Assembly: GCA_033558025.1 (NCBI GenBank)
Contig: JAUCEF010000006.1
Coordinates: 62,001-126,000, forward strand
Reading direction: 5' to 3'
DNA from: Phytophthora sp. 'mugwort'
Taxonomy: Eukaryota; Oomycota; Peronosporomycetes; Peronosporales; Peronosporaceae
Length of the DNA: 64,000 nucleotides
In this document: one piece after another, positions 31,160 to 41,800 of the stretch
How the letters are laid out: each line of letters begins with the position of its first letter
How positions within the stretch are numbered: the stretch's first letter is position 1
Translations under genes and position numbers: made by a program
The notes under the pieces: model-generated
The model's database searches: none
What the model saw: only the letters and a program-made list of their open reading frames with translations
What the model was told of the DNA's origin: nothing

Positions 31160-33124
31160 ATGGTGGCACTACAGGCCACAGCAAGCGCCACAACAATGCG
31201 AACAGAGCCTGAAGTCGCACCATTCTACGACACTGTCGGACTGGCCTGCAGCAAGCGCGCCGATTGTGTTTACGTCCCAGCGCTTGCGTGCATCGAAGGG
31301 TGAGAAGCATCGTCGGGAATTTATCACAATGTAGAGAAACTATCAAGAGTTTTTTGTCGCACTATAGCAAGTGCGAGTACTGCCGACCAACCGCTTCACG
31401 ACTGTAATGACCGAATTGGCCACATTGGCTACGTGTGTCAAGTTATTGAGGTGCTGAACGAAGCTAGGGGTGAGATGGAGGCACAGCAAGGACTGTCGTC
31501 AGCTGGGGATACCGTCGACGCTGCCTATTGCGTGGAGAAGAACCTGTTCCTACCGTTCACATATAACGACCTGCTTACGACGCTGATCGCGTTCAGTGTA
31601 CAGCATAGGAGCTGGTGGCGGTATTGGCGAAACATCCGCATAAGTATTGCTGTAGACGAATGTCCGGAATCAACTGCTCGGTACTAACAATTCTACATCG
31701 TATTATTCCATAAATAGTGAACAAGAAGCGCTCGCTATTGATTTCGCCTTAGTGGGTTTAATGGAACTCACGACGCTCATTGGAACGGTTTTTGGTGTGA
31801 TGCTGAACCATATTTTCCCGAACTGGTTGATTGATCCTCGTACTACTGGTGACGCTGCTCTCCTTTATCACGTTAAAAACGATTTCTTGGAATAAGGTTT
31901 AAAATCTGTTTGGAATCTGTGGACCTTGTGCATGTCTAAGGTAAAAATATGTTTGTTGTCGGCTACTTTTCCTAGATCCAAGACAAGGAAGACCAGCTAC
32001 AATTAGCACTTATTAAGTCCACGTTGAAAGGTGGTCCCAATGGTGGCGGACGTGGCAGGCAGTGGTCAATCTATAGGGTACGTTTCAAGCGTTTAAAACC
32101 TCCTTATGAACCTTGTCATAGTTGAACAATCAGCATTTGGTGGTCTGGATATTGCAGCGCTTTGATGTGCAAGTTGCTGCTCGTCGATGGCTCGACAAAA
32201 CGCGTCGACGTCGCAAAGCTCGCGTCATTCGGGAGCAAAACGAAACGGATTTCCTGTCACTGCTCCCGCTTCTAGAGCACCAGATTACAAGCTCTGATCA
32301 TCTTATTGGAGGTCTGGATAAACGTCGATTCGGCACCTTCCCGTCAGATGATGGCAAGCAGATAGAGAGACGCAGTGCCATTGAACGTCGAGAAGGACGT
32401 GTCTTCCCGTTCGAATACCTTTTGCCACTTGTATTGTCTGGCTATTGATTCTTTCCCGTCAATGCTTCGAGGCGGCCACGGAGCTCCGAGTACCATCGGA
32501 GTTACGTGCAATTCGTTGAATTACTGGCTATTGACGCTTTTACCACTCGCTGTCCCCATCTCCGTGTCGCTATGGATAGGCTATCGTCTTCGCCTTAAAT
32601 ACCGCTTCAAGGGGCATGAAAACTATCCGTTCGTCCAAGGTGACATTCACTGGATCAAGCGCCGCGTCTTGCTGTTCCTGACTGTCTGTACTATTGCGGG
32701 CGTAGCTGCTGGTCTGCTCGGTATCGGTAGTGGAATGATCAAAAGGATCCATCATGCTCGAGGCTGGCGTACTCCCAGCAGTGCAATCCGCCACGGCCAG
32801 TTTTATGATCCTCTTTACGGCTTCCTCCACAACGTTGCAGTTCGCCATCAATGGCCAGATCCGGGTGAATTCCAGTTCGATTACATGGCGTGGTTCGCGT
32901 TCGTAGGCTTTTCGGGCGGGTTCTGGTTTGAAGTGCATTGGCTACTTTGTCAAGAAGTACAAGCGCGAGTCGATCATGGTGTATATGCTGGCTGCGACGA
33001 TCGGGTTTTGTCAGCCGTAGCCATGGGAGCTATTGGCCTCAAGTCGACGTGGAGTGACATTGAGAACGGGTTGCATCTCGGATTCCGCGGTATTGCGACA
33101 GTGACTAGCTTGGCAACCAGTTGA
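31160..33124 (+). pseudogene. Frameshifted tandem copy of the TauE/SafE transporter gene
   Basis: Exon-by-exon similarity to the upstream gene is clear: VGLACSKRADCVYVPALACIEG and KCEYCRP, FLPFTYNDLLTTLIA, MELTTLIGTVFGVMLNHIFPNW, a long loop with GGLDKRRFGTFPSDD, and GVAAGLLGIGSGMIK. Splice sites are largely kept. Coding is broken at several points: a +1 shift just after CEYCRPT near 31391 with stops following, loss of most of the first Gly-rich block after 31590, frame changes near 31845, 32435 and 32745, and another near 32925. The protein could not be made whole. Confidence 0.88.
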
Positions 33125-33220
33125 AAGCTGAGCCACTAACGTGCAATGATGTTTGACTTTCCCGCTGTATGGAGCACGTGATTTATCGATCTAAAAATGC
33201 GTGTGTATTTTAGTTGTTTG

Positions 33221-34747
33221 TCACTTGAGTTCGGTCTCACCAGCGGGGTGTTCTGCGATAGCTGCCAACGACTGGTGCTGGTGGAATCCACGGCTGCGTA
33301 CGTTGATAAGTTTACGTGACCTACCGGGTCGCAACAACGAGGAAGATTGCGGAGCAGGCATCGATTTGAGCCTCTCCTCTGATACCGGAGGCAACTCTTC
33401 CGACATGTTGTTCATTTCGTCTTCGTGAACTGAAAACATCGACTCGTACGCGTTTTGCTCGTCATCCTCATCGCTTGCCAGCAGATTCTCGTGCTGACGG
33501 GTCGTCTCGCTCGACTTAACTGCATACCACGACTCTTCTTCCTGAGACAACGACGTGTAGCTGGTCGGTGCCGTATCCCTCGCAGATCGGATGACTGCAA
33601 AGCCGTCCGCGCTCAGTCCGTGAGGGTCAACGCGGCGCTGCATGTTTTCAATAGGCTCACGTCCATCCAGGAACCACATCATCCCGTTTTGCCGCTGCTC
33701 GCGCTGCATTTCAGCACGAACACGCATTTCCTCTACCCGATCCACCTCCTGGTTGTAGTTGATAGGCGAACTGAGTGCCACGAGGCTGCTACGTCTGTTA
33801 TCATCGTCGAATTCGCTTGTCACAGTCTCTGCGATCGAGCCACGTCCGCGAATTCGTCTCACTTGGTTGGACCACTGCAGCTGTCGACACTCGTTGTCGT
33901 TGCTTCTATTATAACTTGATGGTGCTTCTGTGTGGCTCATGTAAACAGGCTCCGGGTCGGACGCAAACTCCGGGAGATAACTCGTGAGTAGCACTAAGAC
34001 GTGAGCTTGGCGATGACGACGAGCCAGGGCGACAGCAGCGTCGAGTGATCGTCCAGTAGCTACCTGGCGATCAAGCAAGACTCGGACGCACTCATAGTGA
34101 CCATTGATCGTGGCTACCGATAGCAAAGAGTGTCCTTCAAACGTATAGTGAGCCCAATCATGCGGATAATGATCCAGCAAATACGTCAAAATATGGTGAC
34201 GACCATGCTCAGCAGCCACGAAAATGGGCATCGGCAGCTTGGAACTGGAATGTCCCATCGCAGCCTCAGATAGAAGCTGAGTTGATGCTACGGAGGTCGG
34301 AGAGCCCGTCGACTCGATCGATGACCTTGAAGACAGCGAAGTCAGAGGCACGCGACGCTGTTGCAGTCGTTGAAACGTCTTCCAATGGCCGTGGCGGATC
34401 ACAAGGCAATACATGGCTCGACTGAAGTGTGCGAGGACTTGAGGCTCGTCAAAGAACGCGTCCAGTAGGAGACTCAGCACCTCGTCATCACCGCGTCGAC
34501 AGGCGAGCAACAGAGCGTTAAGTTGACACGGATCCGAGTCTTGACGCCGGAATCGATGACGGGAAGGCGACGCGTTGTCCATCCAAACGGGCGATGCGCC
34601 TTCGTCCAGCAGAGCCGCCACTTGTCGAGCTTTGCTTAAGGTCACAGCCTTACGCAGTCGCAGTTGCAGTGCGCGGTCACTAGACTCCACGTCGCCTCTA
34701 CTGTCTTTACGGAAGAATTGGCGCATGAATATTGACACTTTCGTCAT
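33221..34747 (-). CDS. Ankyrin-repeat protein
   Basis: An intronless 508-aa protein. The frame is open to 34936 but the ATG at 34747 (MTKVSIFMRQFFRKDSRGD) opens a plausible N-terminus; a second ATG follows six codons later. Ankyrin units include LRKAVTLSKARQVAALLDEG, LNALLLACRRGDDEVLSLLL, MPIFVAAEHGRHHILTYLL and HSLLSVATINGHYECVRVLL. The C-terminal 230 residues are Ser/Glu/Arg-rich and probably disordered, ending in a basic segment (RPGRSRKLINVRSRG). No catalytic domain is visible. It is convergent with the TauE/SafE pseudogene, 96 bp apart. Confidence 0.82.
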   Translation of the reverse strand: MTKVSIFMRQFFRKDSRGDVESSDRALQLRLRKAVTLSKARQVAALLDEGASPVWMDNASPSRHRFRRQDSDPCQLNALLLACRRGDDEVLSLLLDAFFDEPQVLAHFSRAMYCLVIRHGHWKTFQRLQQRRVPLTSLSSRSSIESTGSPTSVASTQLLSEAAMGHSSSKLPMPIFVAAEHGRHHILTYLLDHYPHDWAHYTFEGHSLLSVATINGHYECVRVLLDRQVATGRSLDAAVALARRHRQAHVLVLLTSYLPEFASDPEPVYMSHTEAPSSYNRSNDNECRQLQWSNQVRRIRGRGSIAETVTSEFDDDNRRSSLVALSSPINYNQEVDRVEEMRVRAEMQREQRQNGMMWFLDGREPIENMQRRVDPHGLSADGFAVIRSARDTAPTSYTSLSQEEESWYAVKSSETTRQHENLLASDEDDEQNAYESMFSVHEDEMNNMSEELPPVSEERLKSMPAPQSSSLLRPGRSRKLINVRSRGFHQHQSLAAIAEHPAGETELK

Positions 34748-35387
34748 GGAAACTGGTGCGTAGTGGCGCTGTGCCACTGGAAGGGAGAAACGAGAAATGA
34801 TGCAGAGTGATAAAATGTACGAGGGCACCATCAGGTGGCGGAGGTTATGGCGAAGGGCCCATTTCGTCGCACGTCTGCTCCCTATGCGAGCGACTCGCGT
34901 TCGTGGTCGAGTCTCTTGACTCTTCACAGCATGCACCTCCCCCAGCCGTTACGACCAGAGCAGGTTGATGTGGTCGCGCTCTCTTCCGTTTTGAATTACC
35001 GCGGTTATTCTAGACATCTTTATCGGGTTTAGTTCATAAAGGGTATAAAAAGCAGGAGTAATGGAATATTACTTTTGTGAAGTTGAAAATTAGTTTTTAC
35101 TACGTAGTAGTGTACAACTCGTTACCTGTCCAACCCATTATATCGCCTAAAAAGGAGGGTATAAAGTGATATTGTGCTACTGTTCATGGGCCGTTTGTGG
35201 CAGAGACCACCACCACGATGGGGTGGGTATCCAGTTCATGCGGACATAACGTCTCACAGCAGCAGGCACCGCATGGATGTCAATACTTCGGTACAGTACC
35301 CCCTTTTTTTCGTGTGATCCGGTGTTAATTAGTACACTTATTACACGAGCACTTATAGCTGAGCAAGGGACCACACAGTCCGTCTCC
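34748..35387. other. Intergenic 640 bp upstream of the ankyrin gene
   Basis: Probably holds the ankyrin-gene promoter and the 3' end of the TMEM135-like gene. Two plus-strand GGGTATAAA boxes (about 35041 and 35157) are visible but there is no plus-strand gene here, so they may be chance. No ORF stands out. Confidence 0.5.
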
Positions 35388-36716
35388 TCACTCCACTCGA
35401 GTCTCTGCCAGTTCGGCCTTTGCCTCTGCCTCTTTCGTCTGTCGAAGCTGGTGCTGCAGCGCTCGAGCTTCGACGTCGCCTAGCAAGATCCGCCGAATGA
35501 GGTGGTTGCTCTCCAGTGAGCCCGATATCGTCGCGGCCGCAGCAGCAGCCACACAACCCGCTTCAAGCAAACCGCGTACGGGGCTTGCACCCGGTTGCAG
35601 CCACGAAATACGTCGAAACGCCACGCTCCCCATACTCACGAGCACGTACGACGTGAGAATTAGACCGATCGGCCGTCGACGTGACGGGGACTCGATGAAT
35701 ATGGCAAGCGAGGGCAACGCGCCGCCCAAAAAGAACTGCAGCTTTCGATGAGTAATCGACCGGTCACCAAATGTCCCCAATTGACACGATAGCACCCAGC
35801 CCATGTACACGAAGGTTGTGAAGTACGCAGTCGATCGGAGCAATTTGGCAGCAAAACTTCGAACACGGGTGGCCATCGGCTTGGAGCGCATCTTGGCGTC
35901 TCGGTGGGCGAACAACCACGCGGACAAGTGCACGGGGAAATACAACCGGAACGCTTCAGACGTCACGCGCTGCAAGAAGTCGCTACGCGCGAACTGTCCG
36001 CAGCTCAGTCCCTTGTGGCGCATGGAGCACGGATTCGGATTGAGTCCTAGTCGATACATGTCCTGCAATTCCGAAGCCATCGGCTGCGTCAACAGCACGT
36101 ACTTGAGAATGAGTCTCATGTGCGATCGCTGGTAGCTTTCTGGATAGAAGAAGCCCGAGTAGTAAATCCATCCGACTGCAGTCATGAATGCAAGCAGCTC
36201 TAGCGGCTCGAGGAAGCGCAATTCAGGGTGCTTCGCCACCTGTTCACGGGCGAATTGGCTGGCGGCGTTAGTCGACAGTATTGACACGAGGGCCGGACGG
36301 GCACTAGGGGACAGGCACGCTGTACCAAGCCCCGAGGCCATTACAGAGGCGAACACAGCCCCCGGAACCGCTGGAGCTTTGGTCGTCAAGCTGTCGGTCT
36401 TAGTGACAGTCATTCGTTGCTTGGTCCGGACGGAAGACGTGCGCTGCAGGTACCGGAACACGCCTGTACCATCATCAACTTTAGGTTAGAAGCCGACTAT
36501 TTAGTTTGAAAGAGCAAGTGACAGACCGATGAAAACAGCGAGTGCCGCAACGTTGCGGGACGGCGTGGCGAGTCTCAACTGGGCCAACGTCCGGCGCCGC
36601 AGCAGAGCTACCCACACCTTCTGGTTGCCCATTAGGTTGGCTAGTACAGTCGCTGCGATCAATGCAGCGGAGGCCCCGCGGGCCGCATGGCGAGCAGGTG
36701 AAACCATTATCTGCAT
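35388..36716 (-). CDS. TMEM135-like multi-pass membrane protein
   Basis: Predicted join 36716-36527 and 36463-35388 (421 aa), intron 36526-36464 (GTCTGT...GTACAG). TMEM135 proteins are peroxisomal or mitochondrial membrane proteins linked to lipid homeostasis and fission. Here hydrophobic segments alternate with basic loops, including RAGGASAALIAATVLANL-like N-terminal residues, ELLAFMTAVGWIYYSGFF and AKLLRSTAYFTTFVYMGWVL. A Cys-containing segment, LNPNPCSMRHKGLSCGQF, is followed by AFRLYFPVHLSAWLF, resembling the TMEM135 C-rich domain and its LYxPvh motif. The assignment rests on that pattern and length. It is divergent from the next gene across 111 bp. Confidence 0.68.
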
Positions 36717-36827
36717 TGACGATGACTTGACGATTGGGGAGATCTGTAATAGGCGAAAGTATTGTTACTTCAGAGCCGCATTTAGAATTTTAGTTAAAGG
36801 ATTTAGGATTTTGTAGGATCTTTGCAA

Positions 36828-38593
36828 ATGACAAGCGTCGCTGATCTGCTGCGAGCCTTCGAGTCGCTGCTGGTGCACAGGCATCGCTTTGCACTCAGCG
36901 CCGTTGTGCTCTGCGTGGACAGCGTTGTCCACGACCTGCAGGATGTGCAGCGCGCGCTGACCGCCATGTCTGCATCCGTTCTGGCGCCAGTCAAACAGTC
37001 CGCAGACCTCTTGTCCAGTCGACTAGGGGGTCTCATAGCGGTGGTACCATTATTCCTGGGCGAACGGGAGCTGACCACGTTGCTAAGCGCGCTGCAAGAG
37101 TTCGTCCGCCTGTCCGACGGCCTAGCGAAATCGGATTTAAGTCTGCAACAGGCGATGAAGTCACTGTCAAGGCACTCGAAAGCTCTGGCGGCTGCGGTGA
37201 CTCGAAACGCGGCGGTGTGCGCGCTCCTAACCAAGAAGCGAAATGTCAGTCCAGAGTTTTCCGTGTTTTAGAGGTTGTTTCAACACTTTTGGTTGACTTT
37301 TCAATGGTGATTTTTTCGTTGACTATGGCAGCATTTGGCGAAGTTCCTGGAGGAGGCGGGGCAGGTATTGCAGAACTCGCATTCGAGACGAGTTAAACAG
37401 TATCAGGAAGCTACCGAGCAGTTTACTGCAGAGTTTAAGTTGACATTGAAAGGTGAGAGGAAGAGTTGCGGCTGCGTTAGGTGGCGTTTATATTAACTAT
37501 TGTGTCGTGAATGCCAGACGAACTCTTGCAGCACGTGAAGCAACTGCGCTTTGATATTGGGACGATCGAGACGTCCATATCTACGATGTTACTGCCACAT
37601 CTTGAAATCTGCAGGACCATCACCACTGCGTACGATGTGCATGAACCTCACAGGGGGATTGGTATACATATCTTTACTTACACTGGCGAGCTTAATAGTA
37701 ATGCGCAGGTGCAAGCTACGGGGTCCACATTTTCTAAAGCGGAGTGTCATGACATTGATACTTTTGTACGGACCGCAGCAAGGCTGAAAAGTGGAGACGT
37801 GGCGTTCCGCAGGTAAATGGAGCCAGAGGTTGTGCTTGCAGGCAAATTTGACACGTTCTAAAAAGAGGTTTTTTGTTGCTATTTGTTCTGCGTATAGCGT
37901 ACTTCAAGACGCCTCAAAGTTTCTGGCTAGACTTGCATTATTCGAGCAAGCCGCTAGCAAGGTGCGTCGCCGTAGATGGAGATAATTACGAAACTCTTAT
38001 CCAAAACTCAAATATTGTGCAGGATGCTTTTCTGGTTTGCTCCAGTGCTTTGAAGCTACAGTTCCGTGAGTCAGTTGATCAAGAATTATTTCTCGCATAT
38101 GTTGAAGATTGGGTCGCAAAACACAAAACGTTGCAGGTATCGTGCACTTCATGGGAAGAAGCGATTCTTCTGGATGCTCAGTTGCAATTGTTCATATTTT
38201 GCTTCTTGTCGTGGCAATTGCAGCTGACAGAATCGAGTCGGGAGTATCAAGCTGCTACCAGTCGTTTGCAAGAGCTGAAAGTAGCCATCAAACGAGCGCA
38301 TCAACTTGCTCAGACCAGGTAAGAATGGATATTGCCCGAGAACTATGGGCTCTCGGTAATAAACCTGTCAACACTAGTTAATGATCTAACTGATACAGTC
38401 AAGAAAAATTGACATTGGATGATCCGACGCAGAAATCCTTAGCTCAAGAGGTAAGCAGTGATTAAATACTAACTGTAAACATGGGAGGGATCTAGTATTG
38501 ATGAATGGATAATGCTTGCGGTTACAGGTGGCTCGCATCTTCCACGATGAAGGTGGAGTTCTAACTCGATTTGATTTTACTGGATGCGCTTAA
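36828..38593 (+). CDS. Unidentified seven- or eight-exon helical protein
   Basis: Predicted exons 36828-37244, 37332-37452, 37518-37812, 37898-37961, 38023-38318, 38399-38450, 38528-38593 (436 aa). All joins use GT-AG and keep frame. Within the third exon, 37637-37708 (72 nt, GTGCAT...GCGCAG, AT-rich) is an in-frame candidate intron; removing it gives 412 aa. The product is almost all alpha-helical with Leu heptads (LLRAFESLLVHRHRFALSAV, TLLSALQEFVRLSDGLAKSD, YQAATSRLQELKVAIKRAHQ). No domain is recognised. It could be a tethering or kinetochore-type coiled-coil subunit, but that is speculation. The start 36828 is the first ATG; it is convergent with the TPR-like gene (51 bp between stops). 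Confidence 0.75.
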
Positions 38594-38644
38594 TTTGCTG
38601 TAGCGTCTGCACGAACACATTTGATAAGTCGGCCAGAGGTAACT

Positions 38645-41083
38645 TCATCGTTCTTCTGTCACTGGTAGCGCTTTACAATCGACTAGAGGGCTTTTATTGG
38701 CGCTGGTGTCCTCCATGAGAGTTGCGATGGCCAAGGCGACGCAATCACTTGTGGCCTGAAATTGCGCGAGCCACCGATTACTGTAACTTAAACACAACTT
38801 TGCCAGTCGTTGGGCGTTTGCCGAGGACACACTTGCCGCTTCAAACTCGCGCATGTGTAGCTGTTCGACAGCCAAGTTGTTGTAGCACACGGCTGCAAGG
38901 CAAAGTTTCTGTGCTGAACCTCCTCCCTCAGACGTCTCTTCCAGTTTGTTTTCTTCAATCATTTCGAGGATGCAGGCCATACATTTCCTCGCTTCCGCGT
39001 GCTTAATCTGGAACGAGAGAAGATTCGCAATGTGAAGTCGGCATTTCGCGACGTGAGACCAGCTACTTTGTCTGCTGTGAATCTCGTGCGCTTTCATAAT
39101 GTACTGGAGTCCCGCGTGCGGCTTGCGGCGTTTGTAATAGTAATGCGCATAAGTGTCGTACAAGTACGCCAAAAGCTCCATTCTCATCGTGTTGTCCACC
39201 AAAATCGAGTTGTCAATGAGATGTTCTGCCTGCTTGATAAGCTGCAATCCGACTGGGAATTTCTGGTAATCAATACAACGGCTGGCAAAGGCATTACAAG
39301 TGACAACGAGTTGTTTCCAGAGTTTCGTCTCCAGTTCATCGACTCCACGGGCTCGAACCAAGGCGATTAACAAGGATTCGAGGGTTGTAATACACTGCGT
39401 GAACTTCTGCTGGGCTTCCAATTGCCGAACCTGTTCACAGAGGCGATGCTCGCACATGGACAGAGAAACAGTATTCGATAGGGTGGTCCGGGTAACCTCC
39501 GAGTGTTGAGGTCGAAGCTGGGAAAACCCGTCAGCAAGAGCACACCAGACAGCCTTTACAGCTCCAGTGCCAGCAAACCAAATTGGTCGAGGAACTTTTG
39601 GCATATTGATGATTACTTTGCCATCTTCTCGAAGCTGCGATGGCTCCCACGAGTAGTGGACGGCTGTCGGCGAGGAGGAAATGCGATGCTGATTCTTTGT
39701 ATGTTTAGAAGCTGCATTCTTACCGATTGCTGGAAGTGAACACGACGTCTTCAAAGATTTTACTCGACCATTTGCTGTCCCCGCTCTACCTCTGCCGTGG
39801 CATTGCTGCTTGTCGTTAGTATCGGTCCGTCTAGCCGAGTTTTGGTTGTCATTCGGCTGCTTTTCTGAGTTTTTGCTGTTTTTCTCGAACGCTTTAGCTT
39901 TCACGGATGTTGCATAAATTGTTAGAATCTGACGCGCTAATTCGTTCTCCCATTCGTTGTCATTGTCAGGTGCTTTAGAAGGAGGCTGCAGGAGTTCGAG
40001 GTCACAACGAATTGCATCAGGAGACACTCTCGGGGACTTGCATCCACTGGTAATTGGGTCGCTATCTCCAGACGGATGCTCTACTATTGAGACTGAGTCT
40101 TCTGTAGGTTGATTGCTACCGCTGTCTTTGCTTATATCTTCACTGACTTTACCCGTAAACCCGTTCTCAATCCTCTGCTCAATATTACCATGCCGCTGTC
40201 GTAGTTTTTCCACAAAGCTGGTTCTTCTATCCGTGGACGAGTGCTGCCTTACTTGACCAAGAAGCACCTTGGACCGGTCAAGAATTGCTAGAGTTCGTAG
40301 ATCTACTTTCTGGCGTATAGCAACGAAAGCTGCGTCGACAGGGTCTATAAATTCGGAATAGTCATCGTCAACAAGATCGACATGAGTTCGAGATTTGCTA
40401 GCTGTAGCTGATTTCTTGTGTCGATTGTGTCGTCGCCTTTTCGCTTCGGAATTTCGTTTTTTGGTGACTAATTTAGTGTGGAGTGGTGAATGTACCAGCG
40501 TGGAATTCTGTTCTTGCCTTGAGGTTGTCAACTCATGATGATCTTGTTCTTCTTTGTCTTCAAGTTCTCGGTTGCTGCCAGGTTGAACTGATGATAAACT
40601 GGTATCTTCACCATTTTCGACTTCTCGACGACTTAAAATGACTTGTTTCTTTCTGGTACATCGCTCATGTTTGCTGTAGTCTTCCGTACTTTGGGCCTTT
40701 GCTCCATGTGCTGTACTATGTACATGAGGATAATCGAGACCACTCTCAGCTAGAGAGTGGTGGACAAGGTTGTGTAAGTTTTGCTCGAGTCGGGAAATAG
40801 GCGACGAGGGGATTTGTTTCTTGCTTTTTGTTTTCGGTTTAGTGTGAGAGGCTGTGGACGCTGAAGCAAGGACTCCAGACTGTTGAATACTCGCCAAGAC
40901 CTGCTGGATAATAACTTCTCGCTGCTGCTCGAAGAACGATGCTTGATCTTCCCTCATTCTCTACAGAGCACATCCCCAGTGTTAGCCAGCGTCAAAATAG
41001 GGGGTTGCTGCTGTACAAACCTGAATAATTGCCGCCACTTCCTCCAGTGGTATGGTATTCGCAGCTAGACTGGCGTCATTCAT
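38645..41083 (-). CDS. TPR-like helical-repeat protein with disordered N-terminus
   Basis: Predicted join 41083-41021 (21 codons) and 40960-38645 (792 aa); intron 41020-40961 (GTTTGT...CTGTAG). The N-terminus is helical (LEEVAAIIQRMREDQASFFE). About 400 residues of Lys/Ser/Asp-rich disordered sequence follow, with basic clusters such as KKRNSEAKRRRHNRHKK. The C-terminal 270 residues form helix pairs typical of TPR proteins: CITTLESLLIALVRARG, YQKFPVGLQLIKQAEHLID, YYYKRRKPHAGLQYIMKAHE, LAAVCYNNLAVEQLHMREFE and ASVSSANAQRLAKLCLS. The family is not identified; large TPR proteins of this layout occur in ciliary and centrosomal complexes, but nothing here proves that. Confidence 0.78.
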
Positions 41084-41800
41084 CCTTGAATCCGACGCAC
41101 GCGGCAAAGTAGCTTCCTTGCATACACTTGCAAACGATAAAAATACTTTTATATTGGGATGGTAGTAAATTATGATAGCTAATGGTTTTGCAAACAATAT
41201 CCCGTGCTACTCCTTGGAATTTACTTCTTCATTGTTGTCGACCAATCGGATTCCAGTATTGGGATATACCAGCCAATCACGCGCCAAGGACACCAACGTG
41301 CTTACCTACTTATTTCATCCTATACGGCAAATACACGCAAAATCCGTCCTGCATTATCGTTTCGAGACACCCGACGGTGTGACTTTGCTTCAGATTCAAA
41401 ACTTTCCTCGTACATGTACAGGGTAGACAGAATCCGTCCTGGAGCTCCCAGCTCTTTAAGGTTGCGCTTCCGATCGACACGGCACCACAATGATCTTTAT
41501 CCTTAAGCACAGTAGAGGGAACTACTCAGTTGGCACAAGCCAACATGCCGTTTAATTCGTTACCCAGGAGTTTTGTTTTGTTGAAGAAGGACAAACCTGG
41601 TGGCCTGCTCGAGTTCTCACTAGAGGCTTCTGCCTAAAGAAAATAGCCCCAATCAAAGTTGTATGCCTGTAGGACCTAAATTTCTAGCATGAACGGACTG
41701 AATTTTCTCACCTCTTCGTGTCGTTCGGGGTCATCAATCACCTAGTCTCATAGTTTTACGATCAAAACTTGCATCATAGTTTACTGCATTATCACAGTCC
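41084..41800. other. Intergenic 717 bp
   Basis: The promoter side of the TPR-like gene and the 3' flank of importin-11. It contains a GTACATGTAC palindrome at 41410-41419. No coding sequence is recognised; short ORFs here overlap on several frames and show no motif. Confidence 0.5.

Noticed and set aside
35041..35170. TATA boxes GGGTATAAA as a promoter
   Set aside because: No plus-strand gene follows; the flanking genes are on the minus strand, so these are probably chance AT-rich boxes.
37813..37897. Stop after GDVAFRR as the end of the unidentified gene
   Set aside because: GT at 37813 and a TAG acceptor at 37895-37897 restore frame into conserved-looking helical sequence, so the stop lies in an intron.
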